Shown here in pieces: positions 18,379-28,007 of a stretch of 59,310 bases of DNA (the first letter of the stretch is position 1; each line of letters opens with the position of its first letter). Source of the DNA: Nostoc sp. CCCryo 231-06 (lineage in GTDB: Bacteria > Cyanobacteriota > Cyanobacteriia > Cyanobacteriales > Nostocaceae); NCBI GenBank assembly GCA_023522315.1, contig JAHCSU010000290.1, positions 1 to 59,310 on the forward strand. Reading direction: 5' to 3'. The translations under genes and the position numbers were made by a program. The notes below the pieces were generated by a model. The model did no database searches, was not told the origin of the DNA, and worked only from the letters and a program-made list of their open reading frames with translations.

Positions 18379-18409
18379 GCGATGTCTACGACGGGCTGTT
18401 CGGCGTCGC
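18379..18409 (+). repeat. Dispersed repeat, gcgatgtctacgacgggc family (variant)
   Basis: A plus-orientation copy ending tgttcggcgtcgc, like the inverse copy at 8044-8074. It lies between the nuclease gene and the convergent debranching-enzyme gene. Confidence 0.7.
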
Positions 18410-18451
18410 ACTCAACATAAAATAGGGAGTGGTAAATTCCCTAATCCCTTT

Positions 18452-20818
18452 CTAAGCTTCAATAACTACCCGCAAATTACCGCGTTTTTTCGCAACGCGA
18501 CAAGCAGTAGTAGTTCCAGAACGCTCGAATTCCAAATCGAGGATGGTGGGGCCGACTCGCAAATTATGAAAGGACAGGCGATTAATCGATTCTGGCAAAG
18601 CGGGGTCGATTATTCGCAAGCAGTTATTTTGAGCATCAGGCACCAAATTAACCATCATTTGCAGCAATTGGAAGACACTGCCAGTAGCCCAAGCTTGGGG
18701 AGTGCAGGCAACTGGATACTGTACAGGGGCATTATCACCATTCCGTTCGTAGCCGCAGAAGAGTTCTGGAGGACGTTGATAAGGCTGCTGACTAGTCATG
18801 TCGAATAAACCTTGGAAAATTTCCAGGGCTTGATCGATCAGACCAAGCGATCGCAATCCCATTGCAATCAGAGCGTTATCATGGGGCCAAACAGAACCAG
18901 TGTGATAGCCCATTGGATTGTAAGCGGGTGACAAACTACTCAGAGTCCGAATGCCCCAACCATTAAACATATCTGGTGCCCGCAACCGTTCTGCGACACT
19001 ATAGGCTCTTTCGTGGTTGAAGAGGCCCAATTGTAGACAATGACCAGGATTTGAGGTAATACTGTCTACTGGCTTGCCATCTCCATCCAAAGCCAAAGCG
19101 CAAAAATCTAGGTCTTCTACCCAAAAATCTCGATTAAAACGAACCTTAAGATTTCTGGCCTCTTCTTGCCAACGATCTGCCAAATCAAGCCGCTTTTTCA
19201 TCCTAGCGATTTCTGCTAGACGCATTTTTGCAGCATAGACATAAGCTTGCACTTCACACAAGGCAATTGGGCCGTTAGCTAATTCTCCCTTGTGATCTAC
19301 GATACAGTCACCAGAATCTTTCCAACCTTGGTTAACAAGACCGCGTTTGGATTTACGGAAGTAACTGAGGTAGCTGGTTTCTTTCATATTGCGATCGATC
19401 CACTCCATTGCTCCTAGAGCATTGGGCCAAAGTTGCTCTAGGAGTTCGTGATCGTGAGTCCAAGAATAATGTTCGGCATACAGCATCAGCCACAGGGGAG
19501 TCGCATCAACTGTACCGTAGTAAGGTGTGTGGGGAATTTCTTGACAACGAGCCATTTCTCCCAAACGTAACTCGTGCAAAATCTTACCCGGTTCTTCTTC
19601 GCGCCAGTCATCGTCGATTTTACCTTGATATGTCGCCAGTAATATCAGGGTTTCTTTGGCGATTTGCGAGTTTAACATCAGGGCTTGAGAAGCTGTAATC
19701 AGCGAATCTCGCCCAAATAGTGTCGAAAACCACGGCACTCCAGCCGAAACTGTCTTATGCTTACCAAAAGACTGACGCAACAAATACATATCTTGCTCGG
19801 CCCGTTCAATCACTCGATTGAAGGTGCTTTTATCTGAGCTAATGCGTGTAATTTGCTGTACCCAGTTTTGCTCTTCCATCAACTCAGCAGCTTTCGCCTG
19901 TCCTAAGGTAATGGCGGCGCTCACGGTTGAACTGGATTGGTTGTTTCTCAACATATTTACTCGGTAGCCCAGCTTTTGAGTTTCGTGAGAAGCCAACTCT
20001 AGCTGCCAAACCGCAGTGTAACCCTTGAAAGAGTCTGGTTGTCGATGTTGGAATAGAATCCGGGATTCCATCACCGAACCATCCAAACCTTGATAGGCGA
20101 GTGTCAAAGATTCTTCCCTAGAGGCAGATGGCTCTTTGGGTATAGGTGCAACGCCATCGACCTGAGAAAATGTTCCTTCTTCAGCCGTCAATGCCACTAG
20201 ACGTAAAAGCCTACCTCGTTTTTCTCTGTCATAGCCCCGGACTTCAAATAAATCAACAAAATCCGCGTCAAAGCTGATGGTTAGTTCAAAATTGACAGTG
20301 GTTGTGCTGTAGTTAGATACTTCTATTTCTTCAAATAGTGCCCCATTCAGCACCATTTCCCGGCGAATTCCCACAGTTTCGGCTCTTAGGCGTTCGTCGA
20401 TTCTGGGGTTGGTACACAAAGCTGAGAGTGAAAACCCTTTTTCAGCAGTACTACTGAGGAGTACAGGCGATCGCCCTTCAATTTGCAACTCCAAGCGATT
20501 GAGAAATCTCGTATCACAACAAAACAATCCCATGCTGGGATTACCATCGTTAAGCGAACAGCCAGAAATATTCCCGATAGTATCTGTCACAAAAAATAAA
20601 TCATCATCTTTAACCGTCAGTGTCGGTTGTGGTCTTTCACTTACAACACAAGGCCACTCCGGGATAGGTAATTGTTCGGCAGGAATAAAAGTTTTGCCAT
20701 CTAGAAAAATTTTTTCCGGGGTCATTAAGGTATCCGGTGTCATTAGCAAAAGTTCCGTGTATAGGTCTATATTTTTGTGGTCTTCTGAGTAGAGGTTGCT
20801 GACCCTCACAACTTTCAA
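18452..20818 (-). CDS. Amylo-alpha-1,6-glucosidase (glycogen debranching enzyme family)
   Basis: A 788-residue protein. The N-terminal domain (about 60-270, from LFFVTDTIGNISGC to DLFEVRGYDREKRGRL) is the glycogen-debranching N-terminal domain. The C-terminal part (about 340-760) is an (alpha/alpha)6 glucosidase barrel with PWFSTLFGRDSLITA, WKDSGDCIVDHKG and YHTGSVWPHDNALIA. It should hydrolyse alpha-1,6 branch points in glycogen or limit dextrins in the cytoplasm. Met26 and Met32 (MTPEKIFLDGKTFIP) are plausible later starts; homologues as I recall them begin near there. It stands alone and converges on the nuclease module. Confidence 0.92.
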   Translation of the reverse strand: MKVVRVSNLYSEDHKNIDLYTELLLMTPDTLMTPEKIFLDGKTFIPAEQLPIPEWPCVVSERPQPTLTVKDDDLFFVTDTIGNISGCSLNDGNPSMGLFCCDTRFLNRLELQIEGRSPVLLSSTAEKGFSLSALCTNPRIDERLRAETVGIRREMVLNGALFEEIEVSNYSTTTVNFELTISFDADFVDLFEVRGYDREKRGRLLRLVALTAEEGTFSQVDGVAPIPKEPSASREESLTLAYQGLDGSVMESRILFQHRQPDSFKGYTAVWQLELASHETQKLGYRVNMLRNNQSSSTVSAAITLGQAKAAELMEEQNWVQQITRISSDKSTFNRVIERAEQDMYLLRQSFGKHKTVSAGVPWFSTLFGRDSLITASQALMLNSQIAKETLILLATYQGKIDDDWREEEPGKILHELRLGEMARCQEIPHTPYYGTVDATPLWLMLYAEHYSWTHDHELLEQLWPNALGAMEWIDRNMKETSYLSYFRKSKRGLVNQGWKDSGDCIVDHKGELANGPIALCEVQAYVYAAKMRLAEIARMKKRLDLADRWQEEARNLKVRFNRDFWVEDLDFCALALDGDGKPVDSITSNPGHCLQLGLFNHERAYSVAERLRAPDMFNGWGIRTLSSLSPAYNPMGYHTGSVWPHDNALIAMGLRSLGLIDQALEIFQGLFDMTSQQPYQRPPELFCGYERNGDNAPVQYPVACTPQAWATGSVFQLLQMMVNLVPDAQNNCLRIIDPALPESINRLSFHNLRVGPTILDLEFERSGTTTACRVAKKRGNLRVVIEA

Positions 20819-21442
20819 AAAAAAAGACGCTTTCTAAAACAAGTTTTAGCCATTGGAGCCAAAATAATACTTAGTTACTGCTGACAACATAGCAGCGCTC
20901 AAACCTGTATAAGTAGATATTTATTCTTTACTAGTATACGATTTTGTCTTAAATATTTATGGGATTTGATTAGACTAATTTATGATAGTTAATTAATTGA
21001 TTAAATTATGTGAATGTAGCAGTAATCTTTTTTGGGTGAGAAAATTTATTTAGTTGGCATAAATTAACGTAGGTAAAGTAGGCGGTGTTTACAACGGGCT
21101 ACGCCAACGCGTGGACTATCAATCACTAATCAGTGTTTGTTAGTAAATAAAAGATACAATTACTAGTTATTTGGTACTTAGCTGTGAAATATTTTAGTTG
21201 TGCAAGCATATTTCAAAGTTGGTCGAGAATGTATATTGGGCGTAGTAGGTTGTCAATCAACAAATCAAGTTGTATACATTCCTCCTAATTGGTAACGAAG
21301 TGTTGCGCCTGCTTTGGCAGAAAGTGCTTAAGCGCGTTCTTTACATATTGCAACTCTCTATTTAACTTGAGAGTCCCTTGGAATTTGTACAATGCAGCTG
21401 TGACTTTTGATCTTGTCGAGGTTGAGCGTTTAACAATAATTC
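20819..21442. other. 624-base divergent promoter region
   Basis: No gene is seen. It is AT-rich, with a degenerate copy of the acgacgggctacgcc repeat at about 21090-21115. It separates the debranching enzyme and the DICT kinase genes. Confidence 0.4.
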
Positions 21443-23452
21443 ATGAGCATTTCGACTTCTGTGCTGAGTGATCTGCTAAAGTCCCTACCATACTTGCGGC
21501 CCCAGCTATATTTTAAGGCTTCATTAACGGCGCTCTCCCATGCGATGGAAGATCAAGTTTTGGCTGCGACTTTAGCACAACCCCTTGTAATTGCGAGTTT
21601 CCAGCGAGAGCGATTCTACCGCCAAGAAGCTCATCGCTACCAGCGACTTGCCTTGCGGAGTAACCAAATATACGTATTATCTGCTCCAGAAACGGATTTC
21701 ACTAACAGTTCGGAACACTACGAAAAGGTCGCTTTTGAGCCAACGGATGGCTTAAGTCAAGAGTGGCATTTGGTAGTGATTGCTGACAATTATGCGACTT
21801 GTCTGGTTTGTCGGGAAAGCCTTGGTTCTATTGCCAAAAACAAGCAACTACCGGAACTAAGCCCTAATCTGGATATAGACACAGCGCGAAGATTTGAGGG
21901 AATTTGGACATCGGAAAGGGGAGCTAGCCTCAAAGCAGCCGAATTACTGTTAGACAGGATTTTGGTTTACAGACCAGAACTGGCAAGTAAAATTCAGGAG
22001 GCACGTCAGAGGTTTGGTATAGGAGAGCCGCGAAGCCACTCTGGAGCAGAACAGATCAATGAATATGCTTGTGACATCGATACAGATCCCTTTGTGCAGC
22101 GCTTAGTAACTTACTTGCAAGCTAGTCAGTACAAATTGCACAAAGCCTACCGTTCCATTGCTGCCCAAGCACGAAAAGAACGATTAGTCAACTCGATTAG
22201 CACTGCCATTCGGCGATCGCTCGATCCTCACGAAGTTCTCCAGGTGGCGGCACAAGAATTAGGACAACACCTAGAAGCTTGTCGCTGTCTAATTTACCGC
22301 GCTCAAGCCACAGATAGCCAAGCCATAATTGAACACGAGTTTTTGAATCCCGGTATTTTATCAGTTCTTGGGCAAACCTGGGAGTTAGAGAAAAATTCTT
22401 TATTTCGGGACATAGTGGAACAAGGCGAAGGTGTTTGTATTAGCGATACCCTGAATGACCCTCGTGTTAACAATTCGCCAGCCCTCTCCTTGATTGCCAA
22501 AAAGTTTGCCATTCGTTCTTGGCTGATGGAACCAGTATTCTATCAGGGGCGATTATTGGGCATCGTGGAGTTGCACTATTGCCGAATGCCACCGCACGAG
22601 TGCCAACCTGGGGAATTGGATTTGGTAGAAGCGATCGCCACCCAAGTGGGAGCAGCTCTCATCCAAGCGGAAGCTTACGCTAACCTAGAAGAACTTAACC
22701 AGCAGCTAGAAGCCCTAGATCGCACCCGCAGCAACCTCATAGCCATCACCGGACACGAACTGCGTACCCCCCTATCCACTATTCAAGTGTGTCTAGAAAG
22801 TCTCGCTAGTGAGCCAGATATGCCTTTAGAGTTGCAGCAGATCATGCTCAACACTGCTCTTTCCGACTCAGAACGGATGCGAAAACTGGTACAAGATTTC
22901 CTCACACTTTCCAACTTGGAAAGCGGTCGGGTGGAATGGCATCCAGAATCCCTTACTTTACAAGAGTGTATAGATTTATCACTCAGCCGCAATCGCACAC
23001 GTTCTTCAACGGAAAAGCCGCCCAAAATCAAGACTCAAATTGCCGAAAACCTACCTCTGGTAAGAGCTGATGGTGATTGGCTAGTAGAGGTACTGGCAAA
23101 ACTCATGGACAATGCTTGTAAATTTACGCCACCCCAAGGAGAAATCACCATTAAAGCGATTTACAACAGCCATGAAATGGTGGAGGTGACTGTAGCAGAC
23201 ACTGGACGCGGCATTGAACCGAATCGTTTAGAAGTAGTTTTTGACCGCTTCTATCAGGAAGAGGGAGCGCTGCGCCGCACCACTGGCGGGACTGGACTTG
23301 GTTTAGCAATTTGCCGTCAAATTGTTAATGGCTGGGGTGGGGAAATTTGGGCAGAGTCAACTGGCAAAGATCAGGGTAGTCAGTTTCACTTCACCATCCC
23401 CATTGTTCAGAATAGCCACGAGCAAAAGCGGGCAAAAGTCAAGAGTAAATAG
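21443..23452 (+). CDS. DICT-GAF sensor histidine kinase
   Basis: A 669-residue two-component kinase. Residues about 1-165 match the DICT sensory domain found in cyanobacterial signalling proteins. A GAF domain follows at about 250-410. The dimerisation box ITGHELRTPLS has the phospho-accepting His at 438. The ATPase domain carries the N box (MDNACKFT), G1 (VADTGRGIEP) and G2 (TGGTGLGLAI). There are no membrane segments, so it is cytoplasmic, and the GAF may bind a small ligand or chromophore. No response regulator is adjacent. The partner and signal are unknown. Confidence 0.93.
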   Translation: MSISTSVLSDLLKSLPYLRPQLYFKASLTALSHAMEDQVLAATLAQPLVIASFQRERFYRQEAHRYQRLALRSNQIYVLSAPETDFTNSSEHYEKVAFEPTDGLSQEWHLVVIADNYATCLVCRESLGSIAKNKQLPELSPNLDIDTARRFEGIWTSERGASLKAAELLLDRILVYRPELASKIQEARQRFGIGEPRSHSGAEQINEYACDIDTDPFVQRLVTYLQASQYKLHKAYRSIAAQARKERLVNSISTAIRRSLDPHEVLQVAAQELGQHLEACRCLIYRAQATDSQAIIEHEFLNPGILSVLGQTWELEKNSLFRDIVEQGEGVCISDTLNDPRVNNSPALSLIAKKFAIRSWLMEPVFYQGRLLGIVELHYCRMPPHECQPGELDLVEAIATQVGAALIQAEAYANLEELNQQLEALDRTRSNLIAITGHELRTPLSTIQVCLESLASEPDMPLELQQIMLNTALSDSERMRKLVQDFLTLSNLESGRVEWHPESLTLQECIDLSLSRNRTRSSTEKPPKIKTQIAENLPLVRADGDWLVEVLAKLMDNACKFTPPQGEITIKAIYNSHEMVEVTVADTGRGIEPNRLEVVFDRFYQEEGALRRTTGGTGLGLAICRQIVNGWGGEIWAESTGKDQGSQFHFTIPIVQNSHEQKRAKVKSK

Positions 23453-23459
23453 GAATTAG

Positions 23460-23535
23460 GGATTGGGCATGGGGCAGGGGAGGCAGAGGGAGCAGAGGAG
23501 AATGACTAATGACTAACGACTAATTACTAAAAACT
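23460..23535. repeat. Short tandem repeats between kinase and psaD
   Basis: G-rich units (ggcagagggagcagagga) are followed by heptads of the type aatgact. The G-rich unit resembles the one inside trpE at about 24785-24830. Confidence 0.65.
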
Positions 23536-23613
23536 GTTACAGTCTATGACGCGATCGCAATATGATCGTGGTTGCGGTGTTAGGATTCCCTAAAAACGTT
23601 GAGAGAATAACTT

Positions 23614-24039
23614 ATGGCAGAAACACTCTCTGGACAAACCCCGCTATACGGTGGCAGCACCGGTGGCTTGCTCACAAAAGCAGACGTAGAAGAAAAGTAC
23701 GCTATTACTTGGACTAGCCCGAAAGAGCAAGTTTTTGAATTGCCTACAGGTGGTGCTGCTACTATGCGGAAAGGTGAAAACCTGCTGTATATAGCTCGTA
23801 AAGAATATGGCATCTTTTTGGGCGGTCAGCAACTCCGTAAACTCAAAATCACAGATTACAAAGTTTACCGGATTTTACCCAACGGAGAAACCACTTTACT
23901 TCACCCAGCTGATGGTGTATTCCCCGAAAAGGTGAATGAAGGTCGTGACAAAGTGCGTTATGTAGACCGTCGGATCGGACAAAACCCCAGTCCCGCTAAA
24001 CTTAAGTTTAGCGGTGTTTATACCTACGATGCTCCGTAA
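23614..24039 (+). CDS. psaD: Photosystem I subunit II (PsaD)
   Basis: A 141-residue stromal subunit of photosystem I that helps dock ferredoxin. The sequence [17 protein letters not shown] at the start, the central [22 protein letters not shown], and the basic [12 protein letters not shown] / [16 protein letters not shown] region are characteristic. Length is normal and nothing is missing. A HIP1 site lies about 60 bases upstream. It is followed by trpE after a hairpin-forming repeat spacer. Confidence 0.98.
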   Translation: MAETLSGQTPLYGGSTGGLLTKADVEEKYAITWTSPKEQVFELPTGGAATMRKGENLLYIARKEYGIFLGGQQLRKLKITDYKVYRILPNGETTLLHPADGVFPEKVNEGRDKVRYVDRRIGQNPSPAKLKFSGVYTYDAP

Positions 24040-24049
24040 CTAGCTGTTA

Positions 24050-24122
24050 GTAGCTAATGGGTAATTAGTAATGGGTAATTGGTAAGTAAAAACCCATTAC
24101 CCATTACCAATTACCAATTACT
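24050..24122. repeat. Inverted and tandem repeats between psaD and trpE
   Basis: gtaatgggtaattggtaa is followed by cccattacccattaccaatt, a long imperfect inverted repeat built from short tandem units. It could fold as a hairpin after psaD. I cannot tell whether it terminates transcription. Confidence 0.55.
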
Positions 24123-24133
24123 TTTAAAAAATA

Positions 24134-25663
24134 ATGATGTTTCCGGATTTCTCCCAGTTTTGCACCCTAGCGCAACAAGGCAACTTCGTCCCGGTATATC
24201 AAGAATGGGTAGCGGACTTAGATACGCCCGTATCTGCTTGGTATAAAGTCTGTGCTGGTCAGCCCTATAGTTTTTTGTTGGAATCGATCGAAGGTGGGGA
24301 AAAACTGGGACGCTATAGTTTAGTTGGTTGCGATCCTCTGTGGGTTTTGGAAGCAAGGGGCGATCGCACAACCCAGAAAAACCGTGACGGTTCACAGGTC
24401 GTTTTTCCAGGCGACCCTTTTACAGCTTTAGCAGAATGTTTAGCACCTTTTCACCCAGTCAAGCTACCACAGCTACCGCCAGGAATTGGCGGTTTGTTTG
24501 GGTTTTGGGGCTATGAATTAATTCGCTGGATTGAGCCGCGTGTGCCAATTCACGCACCAGATGAGCGAAATATCCCTGATGGGTTGTGGATGCAGGTAGA
24601 CCACCTATTGATTTTTGACCAAGTGAAGCGGAAAATTTGGGCGATCGCTTATGCTGATTTACGTGAAGAGAAAGTAGATTTCAAAGCAGCATATCAACAA
24701 GCGTGCGATCGCGTCACCCAAATGCTCGAAAAGCTATCTTTGCCCCTATCGCCAGAAAAAACTCGATTGGAATGGAAACCGCCAGAGAGCAGGGGAGCAG
24801 AGGAGCAAAGCAGCAAAGGAGCAGAGGAGTACAATAGTAATTTCACCCGCCCTGATTTTTGTGCTAGCGTCCAAAAGGCCAAAGACTACATCAAAGCAGG
24901 CGATATCTTCCAAGTAGTAATTTCTCAACGACTATCAACAGCATACACAGGCGACCCCTTTGCCCTTTATCGCTCCCTACGTCAGATAAATCCTTCGCCT
25001 TACATGGCTTACTTTAACTTCCAAAATTGGCAAATCATCGGTTCCAGCCCCGAAGTGATGGTGAAAGCCGAAACCGATTCAGATGGTGGAGTCATAGCAA
25101 CAGTCCGCCCAATTGCCGGCACACGTCCACGGGGTAAAACTACCCAGCAAGATGCAGCCTTTGCGAAGGATTTACTCGAAGATCCCAAAGAAGTTGCCGA
25201 ACATGTGATGCTTGTAGATTTAGGGCGGAATGATTTGGGGCGGGTTTGTCAAAATGGTAGCGTCAAAGTTGATGAATTAATGGTAGTTGAGCGCTACTCC
25301 CATGTGATGCACATAGTCAGCAATGTTGTAGGTAAATTAGCACTTAGTAAAACAGCATGGGATTTATTGAAAGCTTGTTTCCCAGCAGGTACGGTAAGCG
25401 GCGCACCCAAGATTCGGGCAATGGAAATTATCCACGAATTAGAGTCTAGCCGTCGGGGTGTTTATTCCGGTGTGTATGGATATTACGATTTTGAAGGACA
25501 ATTAAATACTGCGATCGCAATTCGCACAATGGTAGTACATGACAGTACGGTAAGCGTGCAAGCCGGTGCAGGTTTGGTTGCTGATTCTGAGCCAGAAAAA
25601 GAATACGAAGAGACGCTGAATAAAGCTAGAGGTCTATTAGAGGCGATTCGTTGTTTGCGTTGA
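24134..25663 (+). CDS. trpE: Anthranilate synthase component I
   Basis: A 509-residue chorismate-using enzyme that makes anthranilate with a TrpG amidotransferase, the first step of tryptophan synthesis. The N-terminal part has the regulatory LLESIEGGEKLGRYSLVG motif, where tryptophan binds in known TrpE. The catalytic half has SPEVMVKAE, RPIAGTRPRG, DLGRNDLGRV, FPAGTVSGAPKIRAMEII and GAGLVADSEPEKEY. Residues about 217-233 are a low-complexity linker (PPESRGAEEQSSKGAEE) coded by short tandem repeats. No trpG is adjacent. Two ATGs in a row make the first residue uncertain. Confidence 0.95.
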   Translation: MMFPDFSQFCTLAQQGNFVPVYQEWVADLDTPVSAWYKVCAGQPYSFLLESIEGGEKLGRYSLVGCDPLWVLEARGDRTTQKNRDGSQVVFPGDPFTALAECLAPFHPVKLPQLPPGIGGLFGFWGYELIRWIEPRVPIHAPDERNIPDGLWMQVDHLLIFDQVKRKIWAIAYADLREEKVDFKAAYQQACDRVTQMLEKLSLPLSPEKTRLEWKPPESRGAEEQSSKGAEEYNSNFTRPDFCASVQKAKDYIKAGDIFQVVISQRLSTAYTGDPFALYRSLRQINPSPYMAYFNFQNWQIIGSSPEVMVKAETDSDGGVIATVRPIAGTRPRGKTTQQDAAFAKDLLEDPKEVAEHVMLVDLGRNDLGRVCQNGSVKVDELMVVERYSHVMHIVSNVVGKLALSKTAWDLLKACFPAGTVSGAPKIRAMEIIHELESSRRGVYSGVYGYYDFEGQLNTAIAIRTMVVHDSTVSVQAGAGLVADSEPEKEYEETLNKARGLLEAIRCLR

Positions 25664-26067
25664 ACTGGTGACTAGGCAATAGTACACCAATTCAGTAATC
25701 TTGGAAGAAACTCTCCCCCAACCCTTGTAGGATTGGGGACGGGGGTTCAATTCAGCATTGTTTATACAAAATTTGATGCGTGTAGTGCGATGTCTACGAC
25801 GGGCTACGCCTACCCTCTTGGAAGTGAATACGCACAAAGCGACCAATTGTGGATAATCTGTTTTAAGCAAAACTTATATCTTACTGAACGAAGCTTAATC
25901 GAAGCGGGTTGAGCGTTGCTGCGGTCTAATTAAAAATTAAAAAATCAGTCTTTCATATTGTTGACCGGAGAATAGCGATCGCATAGATGAGATTTTGGAA
26001 AAAGGCGATCGCTCTTGCCTAAAAATCCTGTTTTTGTCTGATTGTGTCCTGTAAATATATAAAATAT
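25664..26067. other. 404-base spacer
   Basis: No gene is seen. It holds the repeat copy at 25787-25814 and two HIP1-like sites near 25976 and 26008. It lies between trpE and the convergent TOPRIM-like gene. Confidence 0.45.
25787..25814 (+). repeat. Dispersed repeat, gcgatgtctacgacgggc family
   Basis: A nearly full plus-orientation copy, ending tacgcctacc. Confidence 0.75.
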
Positions 26068-26559
26068 CTACTTTAAATTAAACAGAAATGGTTTGACAGA
26101 TGAAATCATCCGATCTAATTCAGTTTTATTGTGTTTGAGAAGATCGTGCCCCCACAATTCATTCGTGTTATCAGAGCAATCTTTTGCAAGAGCTTCTCCG
26201 ATATTTTCAAAATTTTTATTAATATCTCTCTTTAACCTCTCTGGTTCAGATAAGACTCCAATAACAAATACTCTATTTTCTAAATTATCTGGAATCTGAT
26301 GCTTTACATAAATTAATCTATCTTTATCCTCATCAAAATCAATCAGCAAAGCAATCATTCTGTCTGGATATTGTCGCATTGTAGAGGCATAATTATTCGT
26401 GAATTTATCCACAACGTCTTGCCAACCACGAGCCTCTGGCAGGACTTGAATAGCACGGCAATTGAGGTTTAGATCAAGAATAAATCCGTTTGCAATCTGA
26501 CGATTAGCATCGTCTTCAGGCAACACAAGAATGTGCGGTCTATGTTTATTTATGCTCAT
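26068..26559 (-). CDS. TOPRIM-like protein partnered with an ATPase remnant
   Basis: A 163-residue protein I do not recognise by name. It opens HILVLPEDDANR, with acidic residues E15-D16-D17, and has a later DxD in ALLIDFDEDKDR (D74, D76). This spacing of a Glu and a DxD after hydrophobic strands resembles TOPRIM-type folds, as in OLD-like nucleases and the small partners of ABC-type ATPases in defence pairs. It starts inside the end of the ATPase remnant (4-base overlap), so the two were one operon. Function is inferred from fold resemblance and context only. Confidence 0.55.
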   Translation of the reverse strand: MSINKHRPHILVLPEDDANRQIANGFILDLNLNCRAIQVLPEARGWQDVVDKFTNNYASTMRQYPDRMIALLIDFDEDKDRLIYVKHQIPDNLENRVFVIGVLSEPERLKRDINKNFENIGEALAKDCSDNTNELWGHDLLKHNKTELDRMISSVKPFLFNLK

Positions 26560-27038
26560 AGTTCTATATCGCCACTAATCAACGCATCTACAAGATCACC
26601 TGGAACAGAAATATCACTGAGCAATCTGATTAAAGTTGGCTCCAAGTGGCTTTTTCGATCAAGTACAAAGGTATTTTCATTTGAAAACTTTCGGATTGCT
26701 TCCTGATCATGCGAAGTCACCAAAATTTGTCCACTATTCTTAAATGAGCGTCGTAGTGATGATATAAAATGTCCAACCTCTGATATGGCGAGATAGTTGT
26801 CAGGCTCATCCCAGAAGCAAAAAAGAGGGCCGTATGATTCGTTAGCAGCTAAGACAACAGAGCAAAGAAAAAAGCATTTTTCCCCATCAGATAGGGCTTC
26901 AAAGTCAACACTCAGATTCGCATTATTTTGTTGAAACCGAACAATCATGCTCTTGGAGTCTTTGCCGATTAGTTCATTCAGAAAATCCTTAAATCTGCCT
27001 TGAAACTTTCCGCATGGATAAGGTACAGAAATAAATAA
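26556..27038 (-). pseudogene. 5'-truncated ABC-type/AAA ATPase
   Basis: Only the C-terminal part of an SMC/ABC-like ATPase remains: the signature LSDGEK, Walker B PLFCFWDEPDNYLA and the switch ILVTSHDQEAI. No Walker A exists. The reading frame continues upstream of the first ATG (at 26948) with believable sequence (GRFKDFLNELIGKDSKS) to a stop at 27039-27041, and the alpha/beta hydrolase gene follows, so there is no room for the missing N-terminus. The break lies close to the 14-bp hairpin at 27054. A short protein could still be made from the ATG but could not hydrolyse ATP normally. Confidence 0.75.
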
Positions 27039-27053
27039 TTAATACAGATACTC

Positions 27054-27085
27054 GTAGGGTAGCACAGCCAGCTGTGCTACCCTAC
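27054..27085. repeat. Perfect 14-bp hairpin
   Basis: gtagggtagcacag and its inverse ctgtgctaccctac are separated by 4 bases. There is no T-run on either side, so a repetitive palindrome is more likely than a terminator. It sits at the breakpoint side of the truncated ATPase. Confidence 0.75.
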
Positions 27086-27107
27086 CGATGTAGTACTGAA
27101 CAAAGTA

Positions 27108-28007
27108 CTAATTAAGCAAAGGCAAAAATTTGCGAATTAACCCAATTGTCACTGCTGGCAACTCCAACTGCGGTGTTAATCCCACATCTTCCAACTGTTG
27201 AAAAAATCGGATCGCTTGAGGATTAATTTCGCCAAGGCGGCGACCAATTGAGGGGCCTGTAAATTCCGACCTTTGTCCCCAAATAATAGCGGTGGGAGTG
27301 GTCAGTTGTTGAATGTAAAGGGATAAATCAAAGCATAAATCGCCACGGACAAAGGAGAGTGCTGCATACTCAGCATTAGGCTGTTGGGCAGATTTTAAAT
27401 AAGCATCTACAATTTCTTGGTACACTCGATTAGACTGAGCAAATTGCCGTTGCTCTAAGAAGCTGCGAATACCCCCACTGGTTGCTACTCCAGTGCTGTA
27501 AAGTAAACGGTCAACAAGGGGAACGCTGATTAACTGGGCAAAAAAACTACGGGAGTAGTCTTCGCCAAAGTCCGAAAGTCCGGCGGGGGTAGTAAGAATT
27601 AAAGACTTGAATAAATCAGGATGATCTGATGCTACTCGAATTGTAAAGGCTGCGGTCAAAGAAGAAGCGATCGCTGTTACTGGCCCGGTACAAGTCTGCT
27701 CGAAAAACTCCCGAATCGTGGTTAAATAATCTTCAATCTTATAACTCCGTGCCGGATGCTCAGACCTACCCCAACCGATTAAATCTGGCACAATGACCCG
27801 ATATTCGGCGGCAAAAGCCGGATATACTTTCGACCACTCATAAGCAGAAGATCCACCACCAAAGCCGTGGAGAAACACTAAAGTTTCCCGACGATCATCT
27901 TTGGTTGTTAAATCGTCCTGCCAAGGTGATCCAGTGGACGTATAATATACCATCCTACCTAGTGAGGTATTTATAGAGCGTTGTTCAAATCCGAGTGGTT
28001 GAAACAT
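27108..28007 (-). CDS. Alpha/beta hydrolase fold protein
   Basis: A 299-residue protein, counted from the ATG giving MFQPLGFEQRS; a start 14 residues earlier is open. The oxyanion segment is LVFLHGFGGGSSAYEW, the strand after it VIVPDLIGWGRS, and the nucleophile elbow IASSLTAAF. The acid lies in a later IIWGQRSEF region. Where most relatives have a catalytic His (GHxPxxExP), this one reads DVGLTPQLELP, so the His seems replaced by Leu. It may be a non-catalytic or altered member. It stands alone. Confidence 0.85.
   Translation of the reverse strand: MFQPLGFEQRSINTSLGRMVYYTSTGSPWQDDLTTKDDRRETLVFLHGFGGGSSAYEWSKVYPAFAAEYRVIVPDLIGWGRSEHPARSYKIEDYLTTIREFFEQTCTGPVTAIASSLTAAFTIRVASDHPDLFKSLILTTPAGLSDFGEDYSRSFFAQLISVPLVDRLLYSTGVATSGGIRSFLEQRQFAQSNRVYQEIVDAYLKSAQQPNAEYAALSFVRGDLCFDLSLYIQQLTTPTAIIWGQRSEFTGPSIGRRLGEINPQAIRFFQQLEDVGLTPQLELPAVTIGLIRKFLPLLN

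Noticed and set aside
27054..27085. The 14-bp hairpin as a transcription terminator
   Set aside because: No T-run follows on either strand. It resembles dispersed palindromes in the rest of the window.
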